Translations under genes and position numbers: made by a program
In this document: positions 54,230 to 64,000 of the stretch, piece after piece
How positions within the stretch are numbered: the stretch's first letter is position 1
Layout: each line of letters begins with the position of its first letter
Source of the DNA: Alentia gelatinosa
Lineage: Eukaryota; Annelida; Polychaeta; Phyllodocida; Polynoidae
DNA: 64,000 nt
Assembly (NCBI GenBank): GCA_950022655.1
Contig: OX465581.1
Location: 31,653,300 to 31,717,299 of the forward strand
Direction: 5' to 3'
The notes under the pieces: generated by a model
What the model was told of the DNA's origin: nothing
Databases searched by the model: none
The model's input: the letters and a program-made list of their open reading frames with translations, nothing else

Positions 54230-54980
54230 TCAGTCATGTTCCTCACGCGACTCGGTGGCCACTAGAATATCGTCCATTATCACGAAGACGCCTGGGATAT
54301 CTCTAAACATATCATCCATCACCCGTTGGCACAATTCTGGTGCTGAATTGATCCCGAATGGGACGCCTGTCCACCGGACATGACCAATTGGTGTATTTAT
54401 TGTTGTCAGCTTACTTGACTCGTAGTCTAGCTTCATTTGCAGAAAGCAGCTCTTAGCGTCTAGGACACTAAATATCTTTGCCTTTGGGCATTTGCTGACG
54501 ATTTCCTCCACTGTTGGTATTGGGTAGTGCTCCCTGCGCACTGCCTTATTCAAGTCGCTTGTGTCGAGACAGATCCTGATTTTGTCATGCCTGGTGCTGA
54601 CAACCATAGAGTTTACCCAGTCTGTAGGCTCGACGACCTTCACTAGGTGACCTTCCTTTATCATCTCGTTGAGTTAGTCCTTGATCTTGGGTAGAAGCGC
54701 GGCTGGCTGCCTGCGCGGACCATGTACGACAGGCGGGACCGTGGGGTCAATCTTAATCGTATTTGTCCCAGGCAGCGCTCAGGTTGTATGCTCAAGCTGC
54801 AGGGGATCTTCTAGAAGCTTTGTAGTGGAGGCGTCTACCTGGTGGATATGCTTCACCAGCTCCAGGGCGCTGCAGGCGGCTCCTAACAACACTGGAACTT
54901 GGCGACCTGCAATCATGTAGAACTTCACTGAACATACTCGCTCCTTGTACTGCACTCCGTAACTTACCATCATTTACAGC
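54230..54980 (-). pseudogene. Gypsy protease remnant and reverse transcriptase N-terminal half
   Basis: Upstream (54779-54973) are protease-end phrases (GRQVPVLLGAACSALELV). A stop (TAA) precedes the RT frame at 54230-54664, which has DKIRICLDTSDLNKAVRRE, FSVLDAKSCFLQMKLD and the catalytic FVIMDDILVATES. The usual Tyr of Y-x-D-D is Ile, as in some Mag/CsRn1-related clades. A TGA stop ends the frame and RT sequence continues in the same frame beyond it. Confidence 0.75.
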
Positions 54981-55200
54981 TAGAGTCTCCCACCACTCAT
55001 CATCTCCTCTAGATGACTCAATACAAACTTTGCGGATCGATAGCAGGCGAACATCTTCGTAGCTGCCATCACTGCAGTCAGACTGGCCTTGGGGCAACTG
55101 TGAAGAGCTGTAGACGTCATTATCCTCTACGAGCATGTGAACAGTCTTTTTTGTACACTTTTTCGCCCAGTGTCCTAACTTTTTGCAAATCCTGCAGTTG

Positions 55201-55986
55201 TCATGTTTCGCAGGGCACCTCTCCTGAGGGCTGTGTGGTCCTCGGCCACGCCCGCCAGCACTCACGTGGCTGCTCTCTCGAAGGATTATGTGTCGGCTGC
55301 GCACTCTGAGATCTTGATTTCTGCTTACCCGACTTCCCCTTCTTGTGATACGAGTTGAGCCTGTTGACGGAGGTGATGCTCTGATCCTCTCCCTTCAAAA
55401 TCTGCATGCTGTCTTTTGATGACTCAGAGCTGATGTCGACCGCCATCTGTTCAGTCAGCTTCGAGGACTTACCCATACACTTCTCTCGAACGCGCTCATC
55501 AGACCTACAGGCTATAGCGTTATGCACCAGCTTTTTTTTAGTTTCAACTGTAACGTCTATGCCCCTGACAAGTAGTCGTAAGTCAGTAACAAAGTCCATA
55601 AACTTCTCACCTGGCTGCTGTCTGCGCTGGTCAAAGACTACAGCAGGTCTGATGGGGTTCTTCTTTGACTGCCCATGGACCTCAAACTTACCCATGACAC
55701 AATGAAGACACTTTTTCTCATCCTTGTTGTTAGGCTGAGCTTCAGTACCATGGTTCTTGTCATGGTCCCAAGTGAAAGTAAGATAGATCTCCCTACCTTG
55801 ATCTCCAGTGAATGTCATCAAATAGTTAATTTTCTGCTCTTCATCTGTGACTTTTGAGAGTAGGCCTCCAAACACAAATGTACAGTGATTGCTGAACCTC
55901 TCCCACTCTTTCTCCAAATCATGTGCTTTCCAGTTCATGGCCGGCCATAAACTTGCACTTAACTGCATGTCCAAACCCTCAGCCAT
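55201..55986 (-). pseudogene. Gypsy gag
   Basis: A 261-codon frame starts MAEGLDMQLSASLWPAMNWK and contains family-typical phrases such as FDQRRQQPGEKFMDFVTDL and ECWRAWPRTTQ. The nucleocapsid zinc knuckle follows in another frame at about 55180-55215 (CRICKKLGHWAKKC), so a frame break separates it from the capsid part. The start codon lies about 65 bases from the 5' LTR. This gag is typical of K02A2.6-like metazoan gypsy elements. Confidence 0.75.
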
Positions 55987-56052
55987 CTTTTAGATCACTT
56001 GATTTTAGGAGAAACCACTATTTACAGGCAGAAAACCACTTCTAAGACACCA

Positions 56053-56184
56053 TGTAATGTATCAGGTCTTAACTGCTGAGTGACTCGAACAATAGACGTG
56101 TTTATTTGGGTCATAGGTGTACAGCAAACGCTAGTCACGCGTCGGCCGCTAGATCGGTATAACTGCGCGATCGTATATATTACA
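56053..56184 (-). repeat. 5' LTR of the gypsy element (132 bp)
   Basis: Begins TGTAATGTATCAGG and ends ATATATTACA on the plus strand. It is intact and unusually short for an LTR; no clear TATA/polyadenylation pair can be placed within it. Confidence 0.9.
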
Positions 56185-56394
56185 CCGTTAGCGGGTCTGC
56201 AGCTCATATTGTGATCAACCCTTTGAAGGAAACTTTTTACCTCACATATCTTCAAAGGTCGATTCTGAAGCTATTTATTATTTCGGTTTGACCTGTAGGT
56301 CAAGACCGAAATATATTAGGGGAGACGGGGAACGGTTTTTGTGGCTTACATTATAATACATTAAAGTAATGTATTCTGAATAATTAGAGCCTCG

Positions 56395-57150
56395 ATACCC
56401 TCGATACTGGTCCACACCCGGCGACAGTAGTGTATTTTTATATATTGTATAGGCACCTGTTGCGGTTCAGTGTATTTATATATATTGCAACAGGCTTCCA
56501 CCTCCCTCCCTCCCTTCCTCCCTCCCTCCCTCCCTCCCTACCTCGCTCGGTCGTAGGTGCGTTCGATCCTTATATTTATGTTACGTTGAGCCTCTGACTA
56601 TGTCTTGTATGCTGGTGACCTATTTGACCTGATTCCCTCGAACACGTCTGGTGTCGGCACCCGTTGCAGTTCAATGAATACCTACTAGCGGGTGGGTCCC
56701 GCTCTGGTCAGATGTGGTCCGCACCCAGCGACAGTAGTGTATTTTTATTTATTGCAACAGGCTTCCACCTCCCTCCCTCCCTCCCTCAATCTGAAAGCCT
56801 AGACACCGGGTGCGGGCGCCAATACCAGACGCATTCGATGGAATCAGGTCAAATAGGTCACCAGCACACCCGTTGCGGTTCAATGAATACCTACTAGTGG
56901 GTGGGGCCCGCTCTGGTCAGATGTGGTCTGCACCCGGCGACAGTAGTCTATTTTTATATATTGCGCACCCGTTGCGGTTCAATGAATACCTACAAGCGGG
57001 TGGGTCCCGCTCTGGTCAGATGTGGTCCGCACCCGGCGACAGTAGTCTATTTTTTTATTGGTCAAGACTCTGTCTCCAAGTACGGTGGTGTGTTCGTCTT
57101 GAATATTTATGTTACAGTAGTGTATTTTTATATATTGCAACAGGCTGAAA
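56395..57150 (+). repeat. Tandem satellite, units of about 95-200 bp
   Basis: A unit with CACCCGTTGCGGTTCAATGA, GGGTGGGTCCCGCTCTGGTC and CACCCGGCGACAGTAG occurs at about 56660, 56867 and 56966, with partial units near 56408 and 57105. Between some units a TATTGCAACAGGCTTCCACC plus (CCCT)n spacer appears. It produces overlapping open frames on the plus strand that are not genes. Confidence 0.85.
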
Positions 57151-58254
57151 TCTCTTTTATAATAACACCAAATTTCCTAATGTATTTTACACCTTCCACT
57201 CTTCAGTTCACCCATATACCTTCTGAGTATCCTAAACCATTTACCTTTGTAGTCTTACTTTCGAACATTTCCACTTTTAGCTGGTCAGCCTTTATGTTAC
57301 CTATATCACCCTATTTTCTTTTTAATATCTCTATTACCGATTTCTTACAAATTTTCTTAGACGATTCATTCTGTGATGTTAACGGCAATTCATTCCAAAT
57401 TAAACAACCCTTATATACACAGGTTTTTCTAAATTTTTCTTTCTTCGGTCGTGGAATATATTACTTGTTGAAACCGAAATCATGGCAATGCCATGCCAAC
57501 TTTTAATCCTTGTTGGAATATCAAGGCAATTAGGGTGTCATATTAAAGGGCTTGATGAGATCTATCACATGCATATAAGATATCAATGATTAGATGAGAA
57601 AAAAATAAGGGTTTGGTCAAGTGAAATTAAAGCCCAACTTTAGAGGCATTTTATGGTATGAAGATCAAGTTGCACATAAAAATAACTAGTTTGCACATGT
57701 TCTACGGTTAAAAATGGTATAGAATATGCCTTAACATTTCCATTTAGACATGGCCCACTATGTTTTATAAGCAGCCCCAACATCCTCACATATACAATAT
57801 ACTAGCATTGAACTTTGACCTTAAAATGACCTTGACCTTGGAAAAGGTAATCTCATGCATGGTCACATCCGCCTTGTGATGACCTTCAATCCACTTTTTA
57901 AATCATATTTCTAGCTTCAATAGTTCATGAAAAATAGGCATTTTAAGTAATTGAATGACTCTTGATACCAGCTTGGTGGATCACAAAATTTGGATCACAA
58001 TTAAACTCTGAACTATGGTTAATTGTGGCAGAACAATAGTCTGAATTCCAGGTCTTTGAATGGCCATAACTTTGCTTTAAATTGGCTTAAAGACTTCATT
58101 CAAAAAGAAAAATCAATCAGTTTTGCAAGATCTATCCATAGGTCACTATTTAGAGTGCATAGAACCAAGTCCTAAAAATTAGATAAGTGCCTACCCATGT
58201 GTGTGTCATGAATAAAGAGGTCTCCTGTACTTGTTTGTATCCCAGTCGTTCTGT
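57151..58254. other. Intergenic; no gene seen
   Basis: AT-rich sequence with short open frames only; no family similarity recognised. Confidence 0.6.
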
Positions 58255-59300
58255 ACTCCAATAAGTTTGGCCCCCTTCCTTGGAATGCCAAAAAAAAAAG
58301 TCGCCCCCCAGCCCCCTCCCCCCATTGGAATAGGATAAAAGCACAGGGGAGGCTAAACTGCACCGTAGTGGGGGTTTATATTTTGTCTCTTAAGTAGTCA
58401 TTAAGGTAGCTAACTCATTATCTTAGGTTCTTAGTTGTTTCCTAGGTTATGTCAGGGTTTCAGGTAGAACTACTTGATTGGCATGGTCACCAAGACACGG
58501 TGACCTCACATCTAGCTAGGGCCCAAGTGGAAGAATGGCTGTACCGCCAAATATGATGATTGTACACACAATATTCCCTTCATAGGAATTGCTTGAAAAT
58601 GAAAAAAAAAGAAAAAAAGGAGCAAATAAACATCTGTTGTTGACAGAACAGCGCCAATGCAAAAAAGATGGGAGAATCTGGAGCAGGACTGAAACACACA
58701 CTATGTGGAGGCCAGTTTCAATCTCAGTCATTGCCTCTGGTGGAGAGGTGCTAGTAGTTGCAGCACTGGCAACCAATAGTGGATGATTTCAGCCCTAAAG
58801 TATTCCTTGGCCAGCTTTACAGGAGAGTCCTTGGAGAGCTTATATATGAGAAGATCCTGTGTCCTGCTTTTAACATATGAATTTGAATCATATATATGAT
58901 TTCAATGACGAAATTACCTTGGAACTAACAGTGGTTATTTGAAATCATCGCTGTAAAAAGTATGTTAGTGGTCACACTTCTGATAGTACATAATGATATT
59001 TGTAATGATAACTGAAAGCTGTTGGGGCCATTGCAAATCTAATTTGCACACACACTGGTCATAGCCTCATGTGAGTTTTACCAACAAGTTTCAAAGTCCA
59101 GCACAAAGCCTTTCCTACTGCCACTTTTTGAATTCCCCACTTCCAAGTTCAAAGCAAGGCTGGTGTGTGATGTCATATTTAACTCTTCAACCCTATACTT
59201 AGTGATGCTATGAGGTTCTACATACAGGCACAGGCAAATGCTTGAAGTGTGATAGCATCAAGCACAATGCCAACTGGTTGATACCATACAATGATGAGAG
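58255..59300 (-). repeat. Long interspersed repeat R2, copy 2 (inverted)
   Basis: Reverse-complement relative of 22430-23480; shared blocks include AAGCCTTTCCTACTGCCACT and GCACAATGCCAACTGGTTG. It lies upstream of FANCD2. Confidence 0.7.
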
Positions 59301-59796
59301 TTTGAGTTGATGCTCCTAGTCTCTATAATTATCCTAGTCGCGGATTACACAGCAATTTCCAATTGTGTACCAGTCTGGCTCAAGAGGATAATACCTTCAG
59401 CACTGTATGAGGACACTCAAACTTTTCCGGATTACCCTAACGCTGACTAAAAGCCTTTCTCTCCGCTTTCCACAATCGCGACACATCTTTTGTTTATCTA
59501 GCAAAATAAATATACGTTTATCTCGAGAAATGAAAAGAACTGAACTTAATAACAGGGATATTATCTCAATATTACCAAGGCCTTAGTGGAGTTTAAGAGC
59601 TATATAAAATGATAAATTAAAACATATTCTTTGATCTCTGTAGCTTGCCTCGGTGATATCATCACTTTCAGCGTTCCCATTGGAGTCTTTACTGCTGTAG
59701 CGCTTGAGTTGTCTTCTAACATTGAACTCTGTTCGTTTTACGAGTAATCCTGTTTATAAATATTCTTTAGGTTTATTATATAAGTGACCCAACAGA

Positions 59797-62700
59797 ATGG
59801 CCCGGTCTAAAAGGAAATCGTCCGATGAGGCGTCCTCTAGAGGTGAGTATACTTAAAAGGAAATTTAATTCTGGTTTCTTTTCTAATCATACATTCCGTA
59901 CACTTAGTAGTCTTTTTATTTCACTAATATATAATCACAACATCATTGTACGTCTAAGTAAAATTTGCAATATTTACAGGAATCATAGATATCTAAGACG
60001 CAAATGCGATAGTGGGAAACCAGAGTACCCAACTATGTTCCAATATGTAGATTTAATTTGTACCTCATCGATTGAACTATACATTGAATATGAAGAATGC
60101 TGCAGTTGTGTTTATTGGCGGGTGGACTGTTGGTCTTATAGGTTATCATATGGTTTTAGGCCACTGTAGTACACCTGCTTGTAGAGTCACTAGGTGACCC
60201 AACCACATTTTTGCTTATCATAGCTAACTTTCATAATGGGAGGAGGGGAGGGAGGCAGCAGGTGTATGAGAGGATGGTTCTTTCATCATATTTACACACA
60301 AACAGAAGTTAAAATGGTTCATAACTTTGTTCTAGGAATCAGTCAAGACTCAGTCAAATGATATTGTTTTGTAAAATCATTTCCGATATAATTTAATACC
60401 AGATATTGGCTTGACCTACTTTATTGGTGTACATAGGAACAAGGTTTTGCCCCCAGCACATGGCCAGGCTGCATGCAGATCAGTCTGTGTGCACTCATCC
60501 ATGAAACTATCACCAAGAGGCTGTTTTATATGTGGTTAGGGCATTGATGATTGCCAATTGAAATCGCCCTGAGGTAGCTAAATATATTTGTGCATTGATC
60601 CATGAACTGCTGAGTTCACAGAGGAGTAGGGCTTTAAATATCCTATCATTGCAGGCCCTTTCCTATTCATGGATATCCCTCCCTCTCTCTGTATTGAGTT
60701 TTAAGGCGTCCACCTGCTCATTTGGTCTTTAACCCTTTCCTTGCCGGGCCTAGCGCGCGTATACGTCATTAAGCGCCGCGCCCCACTACGGGAGTCACTG
60801 TTACAATGCCGCATGCCTGACACATCTAACCCCTCATACGCCGGCCCATTCTGCAAGCGTTAGAAAATGGCTAAACCCGCAGAGGGGTGCCTTACTGTTT
60901 ATCAAATTTAAATAACTTAGAGAAATAATTAGATAATTTAAATGATACCGAAAAAAAGAAGAGACTTCAGGCTTTGTTTCCATATCATTAATTATTGATT
61001 AGATCGATATTCAATAATTATATTAATATTTCCAAGTGCAGGAAGACTTTTTTTCCCTCCATTGACACAAGCCTGTGGGTAGGTTCAATACAGCACTGTG
61101 CCACTTACGAAGAACTGTATCTTTTTTTTTCATCGCGATGACATAATGTTTTTTTAACGTAAATAATAATAAAGAGGTATGGAGAAAACGATTCTGGAGT
61201 TATTTTGTGTAAAAATATTATTGCCGAAGATAGAAGGCTTTCTAACATATTTACGAAAAATAATGCTTTTTGGCACTACCGGCGCACGCTAGGGGAATGC
61301 CTTAAGGCATTACCGGCATATAGTAGGGGAATGCCTTAAGGCATCATCGGCGCATGCTAGGGGAATGCCTTAAGGCATTACTGGCATAGAAAGGGTTAAA
61401 GGCCAATATTTCTATTTGATAATGCACTCTTAGCTCTTGTTTCATTGTATCTCATCTTAGTAATATCGATCTTTACATTGTCATGTCGCTTTTGTAGGAC
61501 TTAAACGCCGGAAGGAAGATGACGGGAATCTCCATGATGCCAGTGTTTTTGGTGAACTTATAAAGAAAGCCGGCTTCATATTGAAAACTGAGAACAGATC
61601 TAATGAGCTGAGTAAGGCAACTGTATATTTCGAGTAGACTCCAAATAGTCCCATGTATACGAAAATACAAATCATAGAGGAATTGTTCTCCTTGTCATTC
61701 GAATACAGACTAAGCTCATGAGAACATCAATTCCCCCAATAGTAATCATTTGGTATGGTTATAGAAGACTGAAATTGAATAATACATAGAAAGCTACATT
61801 AAATATCTTTTTACCATGAATTCCTGCGTATAAGACGCATCTCGCGTATAATACGCACCCTGAGTTTTGGAGAATACTATAAGACTCATCTGGGACCTGA
61901 TTCTGAAGGATTTAGTATTGTTCTGTAATAATAAAATCCCGCGGATAAGACGCATCCCGAGTTTGGGCGGATCCTATAAGACGCTTTTAAGAGGTTTGGT
62001 TCACGTATAAAACGCGTCTTATACGCGGGAATTCACGGAAGTTTCAGAATTATAACCTCCGGGATATTACCGTATTTCTTCTGCATACAGGGATCAGAAA
62101 ACTAGTTATCTGTGCATCAATATTTGTGAATTTTCGGATTTAGAACCGCCATGTTCCTTCGTCCTGCTGATTACATGTCACACATTTCAGACAATGACCA
62201 AGCTATGTTCCAGCGTGATCTGGAGCTTGCTATCAAGCGTCATCCGAATTTTCCAGACGTGAGTGGACAAAATATATTCACTAGACTAGTTTTGAATAAA
62301 AGTGAACATCAGGATCCGGTTATATATTAGAATTGAAAAAAAGAAAATATTATGACATCTTCTGATTTCATCGGCTATGACGGGGAAACAGCGGAGGCAT
62401 ACAAGGCTGCTGAACCATTAAACTTATTGTTTTTATGCTACACTTTAGTCACAATTCAATCCCATTTTTGTATACTAAGTCATCACATCTACTAAAACCA
62501 TTTCTTGTTTTTAGGTATTAAACGAGTTTACTGATGCCTTATCAAACCATCTTGAAGATCCTACAAGGTATTTCGCTTTTTGCTATGATTATTCATGATT
62601 TAAACTTTTTCTTTATGATCAATATTATTTAGATGGCTCATACACGCATTCTTTGCTATGGAAACATTTCTGTATGAAAATACAATAGCTAAGTTTTTTA

Positions 62701-64000
62701 ATACGTTTATTCATTCACTATCCAAGTGTTACTTCCATTGTACATTTGTATTGTAAAGGATGGAGTTGTAATGTTCTGCGTAATTCTCTTCATTTAAAGG
62801 CTGCTACGAGCATTGATGCCCACGGTGACTGCATCATCCTGTGAATCAAGGTAATTATTATATTAAATTTAAAATGATGTACCGAGATATCATCGCCATG
62901 TATTACCTTCAGTGGTAAACTAAGATTAATTGTGGTCCAACCTGAGCTGAGTACCCTCTTCCCCGCTCATACAATTTGTAGTCATATATTCCGTATTGAG
63001 GTGTAATATAGGGTGTAATTATTAAAAGAATAATAAAAGAAAAATATCGTGGAACAGATGTAATTCAGGTACACTCACTAAATCTCCTTATCATATACCT
63101 GTAAATCATTAAAAAGTGCCATTGTCGTCACGTGGTATGGAGGCATGTATGAATATTCTTCTGTCATTTAGTGACGAAAGGAATCCGTATCCCTGGTCAG
63201 TAAAAGTAAGACGTTCGCACATAGGTATGTAATAATCAACATATTGCTGTGTTTCAGTTGATTTCCTATTTTGTGTCTTCTAGTGCACGGAGTGGGAACC
63301 AAGACAGTCTTTTGCGTTTGTTGCTAGGGATAGATCAACTACAGGTGAGGTGTGCTTTTAAAATCACGATTCAATAGATAATCTCCTTTGGTTATCATTT
63401 CAATATTCATTTAAGTTATAATTCATACTCGAAAGAAATAGATTTGGTTTCTACCCCGGTAGCGGACATCATAAAGCCAACCACCCCGCAAATATGCTTG
63501 GAGTGGAATACATATTTCTAGTTTATCATACCCTGCAAGTAGACTATCTCGCAACTCGGATCACATTGCGTTTTGCATTTCAGCCGTCCATCATGAATAT
63601 GCTGCTTGAAAAGCTAGCCGAGTTTACAGACGGGGACGAGTAAGTATCATTTCGGATTTCAGTTACGTCTAAATTACTAAGACACATCCCACTTGCAATA
63701 TGGCTACACTGTGCCAAATCTCTACTTTAAGTTATAATGCGTTGGTTTTGTACTAGCTATGAGATTATCAACCGCTATGGACGATGTCCAAAATAATTGA
63801 AATGTGAACAATCTCTTATTATGATTAAGAAAAGGAAAGCACAGAATTATGTAAATATGATAAAGGAATTTGTGATTATACAGTATGTGATTTTTAGAGA
63901 AATGTTCATGCTAACTCGGTGATAGGCTAGGTCTGTGTTAAATGAATAATAAGACTGATTGTTTATAATAAGTATCTATAAGTTTCAAAGTATTTCAGTT
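59797..64000 (+). CDS. FANCD2: FANCD2, exons 1-7, 3' part beyond right edge
   Basis: Exons 59797-59842, 61498-61611, 62191-62258, 62515-62567, 62800-62850, 63284-63344 and 63584-63639 give 149 residues in one frame; a TATTTCAG acceptor at 63991-63998 may open exon 8. FANCD2 is monoubiquitinated in the Fanconi anaemia pathway and clamps on DNA with FANCI at crosslinks. The N-terminus has two basic clusters (ARSKRKS, LKRRKED), probably the nuclear localisation signal. Family-like segments are ASVFGELIKKAGFILKTENR, LAIKRHPNFPD, NHLEDPTRLLRALMP and RLLLGIDQLQPSIMNMLLEK. The monoubiquitinated Lys region is not in the window. The ATG at 59797 is the only suitable start seen. Confidence 0.9.
60111..61444 (+). 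repeat. Interspersed repeat R1, copy f, split by a MITE
   Basis: Left end TTGGCGGGTGGACTGTTGG; right end AAGGCGTCCACCTGCTCATT then TTAGCTCTTGTTTCA. MITE copy 3 (60733-61395) is inserted at the TTAA of TTGGTCTTTAAAGGCC, which is intact at 45060-45075 in copy c. It lies in FANCD2 intron 1 and ends 54 bases before exon 2. Confidence 0.8.
60733..61395. mobile_element. piggyBac-type MITE (copy 3), TTAA-flanked, with three GAATGCCTTAAGGCAT palindromes
   Basis: Begins CCCTTTCCTTGCC and ends GGCATAGAAAGGG between TTAA duplications (60729-60732, 61396-61399). GGGGAATGCCTTAAGGCAT occurs three times at 61290-61375 with spacers resembling GCGCATGCTAGG. Longer than copies 1 and 2 (663 bases) and without a transposase. 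Confidence 0.85.
61817..62035. mobile_element. MITE-like element with GCGTATAAGACGC ends
   Basis: Left end TGAATTCCTGCGTATAAGAC and right end, complement, TGAATTCCCGCGTATAAGAC. Internal GGATAAGACGCATCCC and ACTATAAGAC motifs repeat. It is in FANCD2 intron 2. No target duplication was found. Confidence 0.75.

Larger units (their letters stand above)
51480..56184 (-). mobile_element. Gypsy-class LTR retrotransposon, decayed, with short LTRs
   Basis: The right (5') LTR is 56053-56184, 132 bases, TGTAAT...ATTACA. The left (3') LTR is 51480-52093, the same 132 bases split by a 478-base insert. The two LTRs differ at four positions. CCGTT flanks both sides (51475-51479 and 56185-56189), a 5-base target duplication. 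In the coding sense, a primer-binding-like TGGTGTCTTAGAAG follows the 5' LTR and a purine tract AAAGAAAAGGGGGGA precedes the 3' LTR. Gag, zinc knuckle, RT, RNase H and integrase remnants lie in order, broken by stops, a frameshift and an integrase deletion. Confidence 0.92.

Noticed and set aside
56664..57506. Plus-strand frames of 77-201 codons
   Set aside because: Repeated translation of the satellite unit, followed by low-complexity hydrophobic sequence.
1..64000. tRNA, rRNA, snRNA genes or CRISPR arrays
   Set aside because: No cloverleaf with A/B boxes, ribosomal sequence or spaced direct-repeat array was recognised by eye; a dedicated scan would be needed to exclude tRNAs fully.

Overview
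This is eukaryotic, animal-type DNA: compact exons with GT/AG introns, AT-rich introns, several animal gene families, and many non-autonomous transposons, hairpin repeats, G/C homopolymers and minisatellites. The two-pore channel, a gephyrin with a very short linker, FANCD2, and Penelope, gypsy and copia remnants together suggest an invertebrate metazoan, plausibly a marine deuterostome. The species cannot be fixed from sequence alone. No prokaryotic genes, CRISPR arrays, rRNAs or tRNAs were recognised.

Layout. (1) 1-16.6 kb, minus strand: fourteen exons of a two-pore cation channel (TPC). It runs from its ATG at 16617 to the second-repeat S5 helix at 153, and the pore II/C-terminal part lies off the left edge. 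Its introns hold a solo LTR, hairpin elements, MITEs and copies of an interspersed repeat (R1). (2) 16.6-24.2 kb: intergenic repeats, including a copia-like gag relic, perfect hairpins, a (GGGA)n array and a decayed Penelope-like element (PLE). (3) 24.28-47.55 kb, plus strand: gephyrin, 16 exons and 642 codons with every splice phase closing. Its 10-kb intron 7 contains an unrecognised two-exon gene for an acidic/Gln-rich protein with a Cys/His cluster, followed by a two-ORF PLE on the opposite strand. (4) 47.6-59.8 kb: a broken PLE ORF1, a gypsy-class LTR retrotransposon with paired LTRs, 5-bp target duplication and a MITE nested in one LTR, then a tandem satellite. (5) 59.8 kb to the end: the first seven exons of FANCD2, running off the right edge.

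The three recognised host genes act in unrelated processes: endolysosomal ion flux, molybdenum-cofactor synthesis/inhibitory synapse scaffolding, and interstrand crosslink repair. I see no operon-like logic. The most unusual parts are gephyrin intron 7 (nested gene in a splice phase compatible with gephyrin exon 7, and a PLE copy with a poly(A) tract on its antisense strand flanked by a 16-bp duplication), a conserved CTGATGAG...GAAAC core in the 3' regions of two PLE copies, and three TTAA-flanked MITEs carrying arrays of short palindromes.
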